A stretch of DNA of 64,000 bases, taken from contig CM063290.1 in NCBI GenBank assembly GCA_032173965.1, forward strand, positions 10,441,501-10,505,500, written 5' to 3'. The stretch is from Sitta carolinensis (taxonomy: Eukaryota > Chordata > Aves > Passeriformes > Sittidae). The translations under genes and the position numbers were made by a program. Under the pieces are notes generated by a model that saw only the letters and a program-made list of their open reading frames with translations, ran no database searches and was not told the origin of the DNA. This document shows positions 14,701-24,905 of the stretch, one piece after another. Each line of letters begins with the position of its first letter. The first letter of the stretch is position 1.

Positions 14701-14750
14701 GGGACCGGGGCTGGAGCCGCAGCTGCTGGGGCTGCCGGGGACACCCGGGG
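14701..14750 (+). other. Potential G-quadruplex 2
   Basis: G-runs lie at 14701-14703, 14707-14710, 14728-14731, 14737-14740 and 14747-14750. The last three runs have short loops (5 and 6 bases); the loop before them is 17 bases, so stability is uncertain. Confidence 0.4.
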
Positions 14751-14945
14751 CTCCTTCCCTGCTCCCCGAGCCCGGCTCCTGGCTGCGCACACAGCCCCTC
14801 CGTCATCTGGCAGCTTTCATCGGCATTAGAGGAAACGGTTCTAAAGGAAATAGAGTACATTTTACTCTCTCCCTTGCATTTCCTTGATCGATTAGCAAAG
14901 GGAGGAATGTTTCCTCTCTCCCACTCTTTTTTTTTTTTCACTCTC

Positions 14946-14980
<35 letters not shown>

Positions 14981-14981
14981 T
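14946..14981 (+). repeat. (TTAT)9 microsatellite
   Basis: Nine uninterrupted TTAT units, preceded by a T12 run at 14927-14938. Pure repeats of this length are usually polymorphic. It sits between CpG-rich blocks 2 and 3. Confidence 0.95.
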
Positions 14982-15082
14982 GTCTCCAGATGTAAGCGGG
15001 GCTCTATTTCAAGCCGTTCGCACATGGTAAAACACGTGCCAAAAAGTTGACACAATGTAACAACAACGGGAGAGAGAGGATT

Positions 15083-15101
15083 AAAAAAAAAAAAAAAAAA
15101 A
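15083..15101 (+). repeat. Poly-A run (A19)
   Basis: Nineteen consecutive adenines, preceded by GAGAGAGGATT. There is no recognisable retroposon body on either side, so it is called a simple homopolymer rather than a retroposon tail. Confidence 0.9.
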
Positions 15102-15190
15102 GGCAAAGCTGCAAAAAAGGTGTCTGGGACCTTAAATACTGTAGAGCATCACTGACCCCCACTGGGCTGGCACACTCACTGCACATCATC

Positions 15191-15370
15191 CAGCGTGGGG
15201 ACCGGCGCCTCCTCGGTGTGTGGGGCTCCGGGACACGCCAGCCTGCCAGGGGGCATCTCCCAGTGGCTCCTTACAGCTGCTGTCGGCTCACCCGCGCCTG
15301 TCCGCTTTCCTCACATCCATCCCGAGCGGAGCGAAAAGGCATTGGCGTGGCTTGCTGCGGGGGGCATCCT
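15191..15370. promoter_or_regulatory. GC/CpG-rich block 3
   Basis: About 15 CpGs by hand count in 180 bases, with CACCCGCGCCTG and CCCGAGCGGAGCG. It also holds a CTCF-core-like string, CCTGCCAGGGGGCATC, at about 15242-15257. A TATA-like CTTAAATACTG sits just upstream at about 15131-15141. With blocks 1 and 2 it forms a 2-kb cluster. Function is inferred. Confidence 0.4.
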
Positions 15371-15994
15371 GGTTGGGTGGCAGAAAGGTTCACTAGTGGC
15401 ACTAGCGATTTTTTTGCCTAAGTGCTTGGTGAAATCTCTGTAGCTAGAGGTTTTTAGGAGCAGGTGAAACAAGCGTTTGTCAAGAATGGTGTAGACAGAG
15501 TTGGTGCTGCCTTTGAAGCAGTTAGATAATTTCCACATCTTCTCAAGATCCTGTTCAATCTAAATTTATAATTTTTTTAGGGGAGAAAATCAGGAGTGGT
15601 CCTCTCCATTTTGTGGCAGTAATACATTCTGGCTGCAATAATTTCAGGAGGTACCTCTCATTGTAATCTCCTAATATCAGAAACAAGCTAAATTGTCTCT
15701 TGTGTCCCAGGATGTTGAGGAGAGGGGGATGTAGATGGATAAACGATCACCACCACACAGGTGTTGAAGGAAGCAGAGGCCGTTCTTTGTCAGTAAACAG
15801 AGGACAGTAGCAGAGGCACAGAACTCTGTGTGCTCAGACTATGTGGGTCAGCCAGCCTGCCAGAGAGTGATGCCATGGTCCACACAAGGAGGAATTTCCT
15901 CCTTCTAGGGAGGGGATTTTAGCAAGATTGATGCTCCCTCTGAAATGGAGTTTTTATGCCAGAGGCCCCTCTTACCATCAAGCCTTTTCAGAGA

Positions 15995-16115
15995 TGGTCT
16001 TGTGGTTAAAGAAACCAGACTGTGATTGAGAAGATACTGTTTCAGTTCCTGGCAACATCATAAACTTCTTGTATGACCCTTTGAGGGTTATTTAACCTGT
16101 GTGGGTATCAAGTTC
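15995..16115 (+). mobile_element. MIR-like ancient SINE relic (core region)
   Basis: The order GTGGTTAAAGAAACCAGACTG, AAACTTCTTGTATGACC, GGTTATTTAACCTGTGTGGG and TCAAGTTCCC parallels the MIR/CORE-SINE consensus (gtggttaagag ... cagactg ... tgtgacc ... cttaacctctctg ... cagtttcc). This is the clearest SINE relic in the window. It predates birds, so it is a candidate for retained function, although most such copies are neutral. Confidence 0.65.
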
Positions 16116-17159
16116 CCTGCCTGCATGTTGGTGTCCAAAGAGTCCTCTACCTTCCCTGGGGTGTTGGAAAGGCTCACTGTGAGGCCTGGAGATCAGCTGG
16201 GATGGTAATCTTGTGAAGAAATGTGTGAGAAGGTGAAGTGTTGGCAGAGTGAGCCTGCACAGTTGCAGTGCGTTTGCTCTGTAGTGTGGAATGGCACCTC
16301 CAGGGCATACTGAGAATGTGTCAGGTTTCTGCAGCCAAGCAAAGTGAGAATGTGAAGTTGTGTTGTGGTCAGAGGAAAGGGATGCAAACAGCACGAGAGC
16401 GCGGCTACTGCGCAGTGCTGCACAGTACGAATGACAAGTAGGTCACTGCAGGGACCTGTACATCTGGAGTACAAGTGCAACACAGTTAAAGCAGAATAAC
16501 CAGGACACAGTAATTAAATCATGGCCTTGGATTTAATTTAAGAAGTGTTTCAGGCACACATTGCAGCATGGAGCTGTGTTTACTGTGAAAGACTGTGTTT
16601 TCTGACTTCTGCTGAAGAAGAGGGAATTAAGATTGATCTGTCTCATGTCCAAAGGCTGTGTAAGACAACTGATGCATACAGCCTGCTACTGTCAAATGGT
16701 GACACTTCAAGCTTGGATCCTGGCACAATAAACCATTGCCAAGGGCTTCCCACTCAGTGAAAAGTCTTGAGTTCAAAAGCAAGAAATGGGTAGGTAAGGA
16801 AGGCAAGAGTATGATGAGCTAAATAATACAGTTTTCTACAAAATGTACAAAATGCCTCTGGGTTTTCCTTTGTACTATTATTGCAGTGCCCTGAGTGCCA
16901 AAATGTCAGAATCACTCTGGGACAAATATGATCAACACATCTTTGTCTAGCATAATCAGTTAGACACATTTCTCCCATGCACTGTAGAAGGACATAAGCC
17001 CTCCCTTGTGGATCAGAGATCCCTCTTCTATTCACTTTGGATGAATCAAAGAACCCAGGACCTGTTGGGTACTTCAGAGTTGCAGGAACTCTAACTCTGA
17101 TACTTAACTCGATTAGGGTGTACTAAGTTAAGGTCTGCTGTTACACTGTTATCCTAATA

Positions 17160-17279
17160 ATCAATTTCTGCTCCTGTATCCCCATAAAATGGAGTAATTG
17201 TGCCTGTCTGATATAGGTGTCCTGACGAATCCCACATATTTGGGAAATGCTTGAAAACCCTTGGATGAAAGTCACTAGG
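17160..17279 (+). mobile_element. MIR-like ancient SINE relic (3' region)
   Basis: The segment contains TCCCCATAAAATGGAGTAAT followed by GAAATGCTTG and CCTTGGATGAAAGTCACTA. These match the order and wording of the 3' part of old amniote SINEs (ccccatctgtaaaatgggg ... aagcactttgagatccttggatgaaaggcgcta). Boundaries are approximate. Confidence 0.6.
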
Positions 17280-18566
17280 AGAGAGGAGGGAGAGAGGGGA
17301 AAGTCTTATTACATTGTTGACTTATGGTCAACGTTGTCCTCGAAATGCTGTTTTGTCATCAATATTTCTTCATTAGGAATAATGATTTTTCCACATTTAC
17401 TGCCAGCTGATTCAAAGCCATCCAAAAGCAGAATGTGTCATGAATCTCTAAAATGCACTCACTGGCGAACTCTAAACAGAGATGATTAGAAAAATAATGC
17501 AGCAGAAATACTGGGTGTCTTGAGGCTGCCGGGGGAACTTTTAGTGAGATATTTCATTCAATGTATTTATATATTTTAAAAGTGTACTTGGTACTGTTTT
17601 AGTAAGGCAGCATGCTATATTTTTTTAGTTCTTTCTTGCATTGTGTATCAGGGCTACAGTGAGAGCTGGGGAATACACTTAGCTGATCAAGGGAAATTCT
17701 GTAATTGATAGGCACTGAGGAGATGACCTTGTGGTGTATTCCCACAGTACACTTAGGTGGGAAGCAATTTTTTCCATCATGCAGAGTTTTTTGAGATATC
17801 AATGTTTTTTCCCCACATTTCAGCAAATGCAGAACCTCCCTACTTTGATGCTTTTATCAGAAAATTATCCCCTATCTCTTCTCTACATAGAATGCATGCT
17901 TTGAATTCATGAATTTAAGCCTTTTGTGGAAAGGTTTGCACATTTTCTCCCTGCTTTTCTCTGCTCTTGGCATCTGTAGTTACCGCCTGAATTGTCTGTG
18001 TTAGGCACTGTACATCACAGTGGTGCTGCCAATGGCTTAATGTCTAAGTAGGTATGACAGAAAAATAATGCTGTAGCCTAGAAAAGGCTACAGAAGTCCC
18101 TGGATGTGCAAACAGGAGCATCTCAAGTCACCTGTGTGGAGTTACATTGCCTTTATCTTAGGCTCCAGTGTGATTGCTATCAGAATATTGCTAAGCATTA
18201 GTATGACATGTACCTATTCCATCATCCATCTTCAGTGGTGAATGTTTGTCCCATTTGCTCGTGTTCCTAATCTGGCATTTAAAAGTGATGCATGTCCCAC
18301 ATAAGGCTGGACACCCTGTGCCTAATTCCTCATCTCCAGATTGTGCCCAGTTTCTGGCCAAATCTTAATAATCTTGCTGAGTAACAGCTCAGATCATGGC
18401 CCTTCCTATTCATCCTCACAGTTAAAACATGCATCCAAGCTCCAGTGACCTTGAATCCCTGCAACATACTTTTCAAGAAATGCAGTTTCTCTCTATTCAT
18501 GCTCAACTAGCTGCAGAAGTAACTCTCTGACTTTTAACTTAGGTCAAATAATTTTTGCCTCTTAGT

Positions 18567-18630
18567 CGTAGAGTCACAGAATATCCTGAGTTGGAAGGGA
18601 CCCACAAGGTTCATCAAATCCAACTCTTAA
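18567..18630 (-). mobile_element. CR1 LINE 3'-end fragment
   Basis: The + strand reads CGTAGAGT CACAGAAT, two degenerate copies of the reversed CR1 terminal octamer, then GAGTTGGAAGGGACCCAC and CATCAAATCCAACTC, the well-known avian CR1 3'-end signature. The element is therefore on the minus strand with its 3' end at 18567. Only about 64 bases remain, typical of heavily 5'-truncated copies. This is the best evidence that the window is avian. Confidence 0.85.
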
Positions 18631-20865
18631 ACATCTCTCCTCTGGTTTCATTTCTGCCTCATATCAGACAGAAGCTTCATGTCTTTACCTGCATGACCTG
18701 TAATGGCCTATTCCCACACTTCTTTCTCTAGTATTCTCTAGTGACATATCAACTCATCCTTCCCATCTGAAGGCACCTATGTTCAATCTTCAAGCACTTA
18801 CATTCTCTTTTGTGTTGTCTTTGTCCTTTCTTCAGAAGCATTCCATTAAACTTCCTTTAAACTCCCTCTGGGTCCTCTTTCAAATTCTTCCTTAACCTTT
18901 TCTTTTGCTGTGCTGTCTACAGACTCCTTGTCAACAGTAAAACATTTAGAGTGCTGAGACCACAGCTTCCCTTGCTGACTGGTTTTGCCTGATTGTCTCC
19001 TTCTATTTCCTATCACTACACAGTTGTTATTGCTTGTATTAGGTTGTAAACTTCTGCAGTTGGGCCCTTCTTTGAGTTCTGTGTTTTTCCAATACCCAGC
19101 GGGATGGATCTGTTCTATAGTCTGAGCAGCCAGGATCTGTGGTGGTATGGGCGAAAACCATGTAATAATAATAATGAGATAACAAGAAGTTCACACTTCT
19201 GGCTTCATGTGCAATATGAGCTCCTCTTCTTCCTTCCCCCTTTTCCTTCAGATACACAATATTTCAAATTTTTTACACAACAGAAGACAGTAAGTAAGGA
19301 GGTTTCAGTATATAGTAGCTGATGTATCCTTTCAGCTGCTGAACTGTTTTTGTGTGATCCACTCACTCATGATGGCATTTTCAGCAGGGAAGCCTCTGTG
19401 GGCACTTCTGTACATCCCCCCAAGGTAAGACCACCATGTGGCAGCCAGGCTGGGCTGAAGGAAGGTCACAGCATGGCCAAGGTTATGAACCTCTTTCATG
19501 CAAAAATAGAGGACTCCAGTCCTCAGGCTTGCTGCCAACATATCGCCTTCTAGTTTTGCTGAAATGATCTTGAAAAAGGATCTAAAAAGGGCTGAAGGGG
19601 CAAAAGAAGAATGTTGAAATGACATAGTTTCTCATCTTCATGCAGTTTAGTGCTAATTTTGTCCGTTGTCTTTAAGCTGCCTTTTAAATGCTGTTTGTGG
19701 AAAGCAAATGGGTCACGTTGTTCTGTGTTTCTACTGTAATACGGTGCCTGCTATTTTTCTCTTAGATTATTTGTGTAATCTTTTTTGTGCAATCTGTTTG
19801 TTCTTGAGTCTTGCAAACTTTGCCTTTGCTACTTCTTTCCCAATAAGCAGTGCAACTTGTTCTGCATTCACTCATGGGTATTCTGCACACAACGGACTGG
19901 GTTATTTGAGCCAGTGTGAAAATATTAAAATGGGGAACATGTGTGGGCACTTAATTGTGGTGAGCCCAACCACAAATACCTTCGCCGTTGGTAACTGGCA
20001 CACAGGAAAAGCAGACCTTTGTTTTGTTTTTATCAGACATAATGATAGATGCATTGTTTTTAGTGGGGTTTTTTTGGTTTTCTAAGGAAATGAGGCTTGT
20101 GCAATCTCACTGCCTGTGTGCATGTGCCTGTCTGCTTGTCAGTTCCTCCCTCCCCAGCACTTGAAACTAATAGCCATTTTAAACTACATTTGAGCGAGTT
20201 GCATGAGTTGGGAGAAGAGACACATTTTTGCAGAAGTCTTCTGAGTTCCCAGATTGCACCAAAGTCTGCAGAAGGTGCAGTCTCCAGTGATCACATTGCT
20301 GCAAACCAGATCGGTTGTGTATTTGCCCATGTGCCTTTAAGTGGATCCAGCCGCCCAATAGTAAGCTCCCAAATTTGAATATTTTGGCTTATTTGCTTTT
20401 ACCTTTTGGGTGAGTGAGTCAGTTGGGAGAGTTGCTAGGCACAGAGCTTGTATTTTGATTCTCACTGGGGTGGCCGTGTCTCGTGAAAAACATGGTTTGC
20501 TCAAGGCCACAGTGTTATAATTTGCATATAAACTTATTTTAAAGGAAGCTTTCTTTAAGCTTTCCTGTGTGAGAGTTTATAGGAGTATTTCTGTCTGGGT
20601 ACTTAATAGCAGAAACTGGACTTCTTATAATGTGGACAGGTTAAGTTCTGTCGCTGCCTCAGTGGGAATCTTCTGTGGAAAAACCCAGAAAGAGGAAGGA
20701 AAGCCACAGGAAATCAACTTAAAGGGGAGAAGTTGGCCAAGACTCTCATGTTGTGCTGCTCTTTGGTTTGAATCTGACCACCAGCAGTGTAGTTGGGGAA
20801 TACCTCGGAGCTATGGGGGAATGTAGCCTCAGGGAACCTTTGGGAGGCAGAAAAAATGTCTTTAT

Positions 20866-20985
20866 GCCCTTTGCTCCAAGGGGGGACAGAGGTACAAAGG
20901 CACTGAGTGACTTGTCAGAGATGACAGGAGTATGTATTTGAGTTAGGAAACAGACCCAGGTCTCCTGGCACAAGTGCAGCCAGAA
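20866..20985 (-). mobile_element. MIR-like ancient SINE relic
   Basis: The + strand reads GGGGGGACAGAGGTACAAAG, CTGAGTGACTTGTCAGAG and AGACCCAGGTCTCCTGGC. This is the antisense order of a MIR-type SINE (ggaaactgaggcacagag ... gtgacttgcccaagg ... acccaggtctcctg). Confidence 0.6.
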
Positions 20986-21466
20986 GTACGGTATCCATGT
21001 AGACAGCTTCTTCAGCAAATAGGGATATGCCTTGGTCAAAGAGGAAGATAAATGCTGAAGCACACAAGAGCTGGCTAAATAATGAATGTGAGAAGAGAAG
21101 GAGGGGTAGAAAAGATTCCCACATGTTCTGCTCAGATGTTAACAAAGAAAGCTGAGAAGTGTTTGCATAGACACTACATTATTCCATGTCCAAATGCCTC
21201 ATAAAAATAATACCGGATGATCACAGAATGGCACACTAGGGAAAATAAATTCTTCAGCGGAATATTCCCTCTGGAAAAACACTGTGTAAAGTAATACACT
21301 AATGGCTTTCAATTTCATGTTTTATATATAGAGATATTAACTGCTCCCCAGACATCTCTTCGTATTACAGCCCAGCTACACGAGATGTTTGGAGAAGGCC
21401 CTGGAGCAGCTCTGTGCTGTCCATATGCAGGGCTGCGTAGAGCTCTCCTGTGGGACATAGGAGGTG

Positions 21467-21494
21467 TCTTCTGCCTTCTTTCTTCTGCCTTCTT
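21467..21494 (+). repeat. Exact tandem duplication, 14 bp x 2
   Basis: TCTTCTGCCTTCTT occurs twice back to back, within a pyrimidine-rich stretch. Confidence 0.9.
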
Positions 21495-23426
21495 CTCAGT
21501 GCAGTGCTCGCTCCTGTGGTTCTCTTCAGTGGGTTTGGGTTTTTTCTTCCTAGCCCTCATGGCTTTTTCCATTTTTCCCCCATGCTCTGTAGCCTCACCA
21601 CCATGCTGGGAAACCTGAATTCCTTTTCTGCTCATAAAAAATAAGCAGACACTTCTCTAGGAGAAGTATTTCAGTGGAGTGATTAAAGCACAATAGTGAC
21701 AATCCTAATAACAAATGCTAAGGAAAGTTAAGTTTAAATACAGCATTATTAATTCCGTTAGGGGGTTCCCAGACTTGTCTGGATTCATCTGGTGAGTTCT
21801 TCTTCTACATTGCTCAGGCTGGGAGCTGTTCGAGTCAGGAACTGTCTGTCCTGTATAAAGCCAACTACAGTTATGCCATTGTAGCAAATCGTAATGATCT
21901 GGGTTCTTTTCCAAGCTTTCCTAATATATCTCAAATGTGTATATATATTGTCCTGCCACATCCTGAGGGATCCAAAAGTAGCTTACCTGCTTTGTTCCCT
22001 GAATGTAGCTTCTTGGAGTGTGGGACAGGCAGGAAAGAAGTCATGAGTGTGGGGACATTGACAGCGCACAGTGAAGGGCAGCAGTCTTGCTCTTGGGATG
22101 ACAAGACAGATCAAAGTCCTTGAAGGAAGCGGTACAGTATTCGCATAAAAAGGCCAATAAACAGACCATGGCGCGAGAGAGCATTGTATCATTACTGGAT
22201 TATGTAATTATTATCAGGTACATATTATTTCTATGTGCCTCTATGAATAATTCTGTATTGAACTCAGTCTGCTTTCTTGCATGTACCTCAGCTCTGGCTT
22301 CCCTTCCTACCCTCACCAACCACACCACTCCACCCATGAAGCCTTCAAGAAGTGCCGGGCCCCAAGGCTGGGGTCACCAGTTATTCTTAAACTGGAGAGT
22401 ACCATTTTGAGTGGGGCAGTGCTCTATTACCTTTGGTGGGGTTCTGTGTAGCATGGCTGACCTTGTCCTTAATGCGTTCCATTTTCAACATCAGTTATGT
22501 AAGGACATCAGAACTTCCTGGGCTATCTCCATTTTCTAGAACTCAAACGGCAGGAAAAAATGGCAAAGGTATGCCTTGTACCCACCTCTTCCATCATCTC
22601 TGCACCAGAGTATTCCCTAGGCAAATGTTTTTCCCATGAGCTAAGGGAATCTTGTCTTCACTTTAAATCTATCTGCCACATAGCATCTTTAGCAACAATC
22701 TGAGCAAGGCAGCAAGCCTTTTGTACGTGTGTGTCTGCAGACTTTTTGTTATGCATTTGTATCTGACATTAAGGACCTTTTACAGAAACAGACAGCTCTT
22801 AAGGCTTGTCTGTTCTTAAGAGTCTTTACCAGCAGTTTTTGATACACCTTTCTTGAAGGATGGTAAGAGTAAAGTATCCAGACATCAGTTTCTTTAGGAA
22901 TAGTTTCTGTGCTTTAAATAGACAGAATATATTAATCTGTATTAATCTTTGAACAGGAAAAAAAAAAAGTAATTGGCTCTATTGAGAGAATTGGTTTAAG
23001 CAGTACAAGCAAAACCTTCTTTTTAAATTGTGCTGCCACCAGGCAGCTTTATGAGGCCTCCTACAACAAAATCCTTTCATGTAGAAGCAAAGCTAAGGCA
23101 CAGGTTTGTCCCATCTAACTGAGGAGCTGAGGATGACTATGTAGCTGGGTTAGATGATAGATGAGTGGTTTGTATCTGGAGCTCTAGATCCTTGCAATGG
23201 TTGCCAGCTTGCAGCAGCTCATCTGACGTGAGTGCTGTCTTGGGAGCCAGTTTCCATCCTTTCTAGATCTTTTCATGTGGACCAGCACCAGAGTGCCTTC
23301 CAGAGGCACTGGGTCTTTGCCACAAATTATTTTTCTGTGGATTGAGCTGCTGCATCCCCCTCACCCTCCATGCAGCCTCGGTTGAGTGGAGGGAGCTCCT
23401 CTGCAGCTGGGACAGGGCCTGCTGTG

Positions 23427-23452
23427 ACTGCTGTCCTTTCCCTCTGTGACAG
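23427..23452 (+). other. Splice acceptor and candidate branch site of LIM1 exon
   Basis: The pyrimidine-rich stretch TGCTGTCCTTTCCCTCTG is followed by TGACAG and then the exon. A possible branch adenine in GTGAC lies at 23427, 26 bases before the exon. The cut after 23452 is fixed by the phase-1 Gly codon and by the LIM motif starting two residues later. The branch point is an inference; the AG is seen directly. Confidence 0.8.
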
Positions 23453-23622
23453 GACGCTGTGCCCGCTGCGGGGAGAATGTCGTTGGAGAAGGCACTGGCT
23501 GCACAGCCATGGACCAGGTCTTCCATGTGGAGTGTTTCACCTGCATAACGTGCAACAACAAGCTGAGGGGACAGCCTTTCTATGCTGTGGAGAAGAAAGC
23601 CTACTGTGAAACCTGCTACATT
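23453..23622 (+). CDS. LPP: LPP exon encoding LIM domain 1 (internal exon)
   Basis: This internal exon encodes LIM zinc-binding domain 1 of LPP, a zyxin/TRIP6-family adaptor of focal adhesions and cell contacts that also shuttles to the nucleus. It is 170 bases: two bases finishing a split Gly codon, then 56 whole codons ending in Ile. The product opens GRCARCGENVVGEG and holds the full ligand set C3, C6, H25, C28, C31, C34, C52, C55 (C-x2-C-x18-H-x2-C-x2-C-x2-C-x17-C-x2-C). The 5' boundary follows CTGTGACAG, so the entering intron is phase 1; the 3' boundary precedes GTGAGT and is phase 0. The wording VVGEGTGCTAMDQVFH and NNKLRGQPFYAVEKKAYC matches vertebrate LPP as I recall it better than zyxin or TRIP6. 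Relative to remembered human LPP, E27 (Asp) and T54 (Pro) differ, both outside the ligands. The next coding exon is 38 kb downstream. Confidence 0.96.
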
Positions 23623-23631
23623 GTGAGTACC
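23623..23631 (+). other. Splice donor of LIM1 exon
   Basis: ATT|GTGAGTACC is a consensus U1 donor placed exactly after the Ile codon that ends LIM1. Read-through without splicing would add 30 codons and stop at TAA 23713-23715. Confidence 0.9.
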
Positions 23632-24529
23632 CGTTCCTCTTTGTGCCCTGATTTTAATGCACAGACATGGGAAACATTTATTTCTTTCATTGCTGTGGAG
23701 TTGCCTTACAGTTAAAATCTGACAATCCTGTGGCAGTACCATGAGCATCAGGTTTTTTTATGGTCTTCAGAAGAACTCTGGTCTTTTCAGCTTACTGGGT
23801 GAATTACATTTCCTGGTCTGACCTGCCTCTGAAGTGGACACAGCTGAAGAAAGAGCTGGGTTTTGTGATTGTTTCATCTCTGTAAGGAGCCGACTGTGCA
23901 GTCATTTTTTAGCGGTACTGTGGTTCTCAGCTTTCTGCATTGAGAAACCTGATACCAAAATTGTTACAGACTGTGGTGCACACTAAGATTAAGGAGGTGG
24001 GATGCAAGAAAGCACTAAAACTTTTTAGATCAAGACTTTTGCCTTGCTTGATGGAAGACTTTCTACTGAACTAAGGGTCTTTGGGTTAGATATATTTTGA
24101 AGCTTACATTACCCTAAAATTTAATTTCATGCCTCCAACAAGGTCTTACAGCAAACAATTGACAGTTGCTCTGAGGAGCTGCATATTTTAAGAGGCTCCC
24201 ATAACAAGTACACAGTTGCACAGGTTGCACAGGCCCAAATTAAAGAAACATCCCATAATGTGCCCGAGGCTTTACCTTGGTCTGACCTTAGCATCGAGTA
24301 TATAAGGATTATCTTGTAACTTACAGTAAGAAAAGCACCGGAACATTCATAAAACACTGACAGATCTTTCTCAAAACTTCCAGTTTGGAGTTCTTACAAG
24401 TGCTGGACCTGAGACCCTTCCAGATTTGTATTTACACTTCTGAAAGTAAAAATAGATGTTTTTCATGACATTTCTGTCATTCCAGTCATAATTAGAGCAA
24501 TAATACTATAATATACCTGAAAATTCCAC

Positions 24530-24905
24530 CAGTACCTTGTTGTTCTATTTCTATAGAGCTTTCACGGTGAAATTGTTACTGAAATATTGAATTAAAAAAG
24601 GGGAGGACTGTGTGTTATTTACAATGGCAGTGATAGATGGGCCTTGTTAATATCGTTTTAAAAGCTAAATGGTATTTTGGTGGAATATGTACCTTTTAAA
24701 TAATTCCTATTTTTGTTTGCACTAAAATGATTGTGCCATAAAAAATTTAAGTTTTGTTTTGTGGCAAGTTTAACCACATGCAAACCACTGAAGACTTGAG
24801 GAAGGTGCATTCATAATATAATTGGAACAACTTTTATGTAACTGGAATTAAACATTTCATTGACTTCAGGCTGGAATTGACTTCATATGCTTGCAGATTG
24901 ATACT
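24530..24905. other. AT-rich candidate conserved non-coding block
   Basis: A long stretch without repeats, rich in TAAT, TTTAAA and TGCAAA-like words, starting about 0.9 kb after the LIM1 donor. Its look is that of conserved intronic regulatory DNA, but conservation cannot be measured from one sequence. Confidence 0.25.

Larger units (their letters stand above)
14582..14802. promoter_or_regulatory. CpG-island-like core (block 2)
   Basis: The most GC-rich point of the window: about 21 CpGs by hand count in roughly 220 bases, with GC-box-like runs such as GGCGGCGGGG and several G4-forming runs. It is flanked by AT-rich, homeobox-site-like sequence (TTTAATTAAAAG at 14530-14541) and followed by low-repeat sequence at 14803-14920 that looks constrained. 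It lies about 8.7 kb before the LIM1 exon. It could be an internal promoter, an enhancer or a methylation-free island. No TATA box or initiator can be assigned with confidence. Confidence 0.5.
15400..23452 (+). other. LPP intron before LIM1, proximal part
   Basis: Non-coding intron between the CpG-rich cluster and the LIM1 exon. It holds three MIR-like SINE relics (15995-16115, 17160-17279, 20866-20985), the CR1 3' end (18567-18630), a purine tract at about 17276-17301, and an exact 14-bp tandem duplication at 21467-21494. I see no exon, RNA gene or open frame with recognisable protein similarity. Confidence 0.75.

Noticed and set aside
14531..15050. Open frames of 136 codons (minus) and 157 codons (plus) across the CpG core
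   Set aside because: GC-rich DNA lacks stop codons, and both frames overlap the same stretch on opposite strands. The plus frame runs into the TTAT repeat and the minus frame is Pro/Arg/Ser-rich with no domain.
1..23452. Search for the upstream LPP exon (proline/tyrosine-rich region ending ...DEYFG)
   Set aside because: No open segment with the expected acidic LPP linker preceding a GT donor was found. The exon is presumably left of the window, though a very short exon could have been missed by eye.
23263..23748. 161-codon minus-strand open frame over the LIM1 exon
   Set aside because: It is the antisense shadow of a real coding exon, whose codon bias suppresses stops on the other strand.
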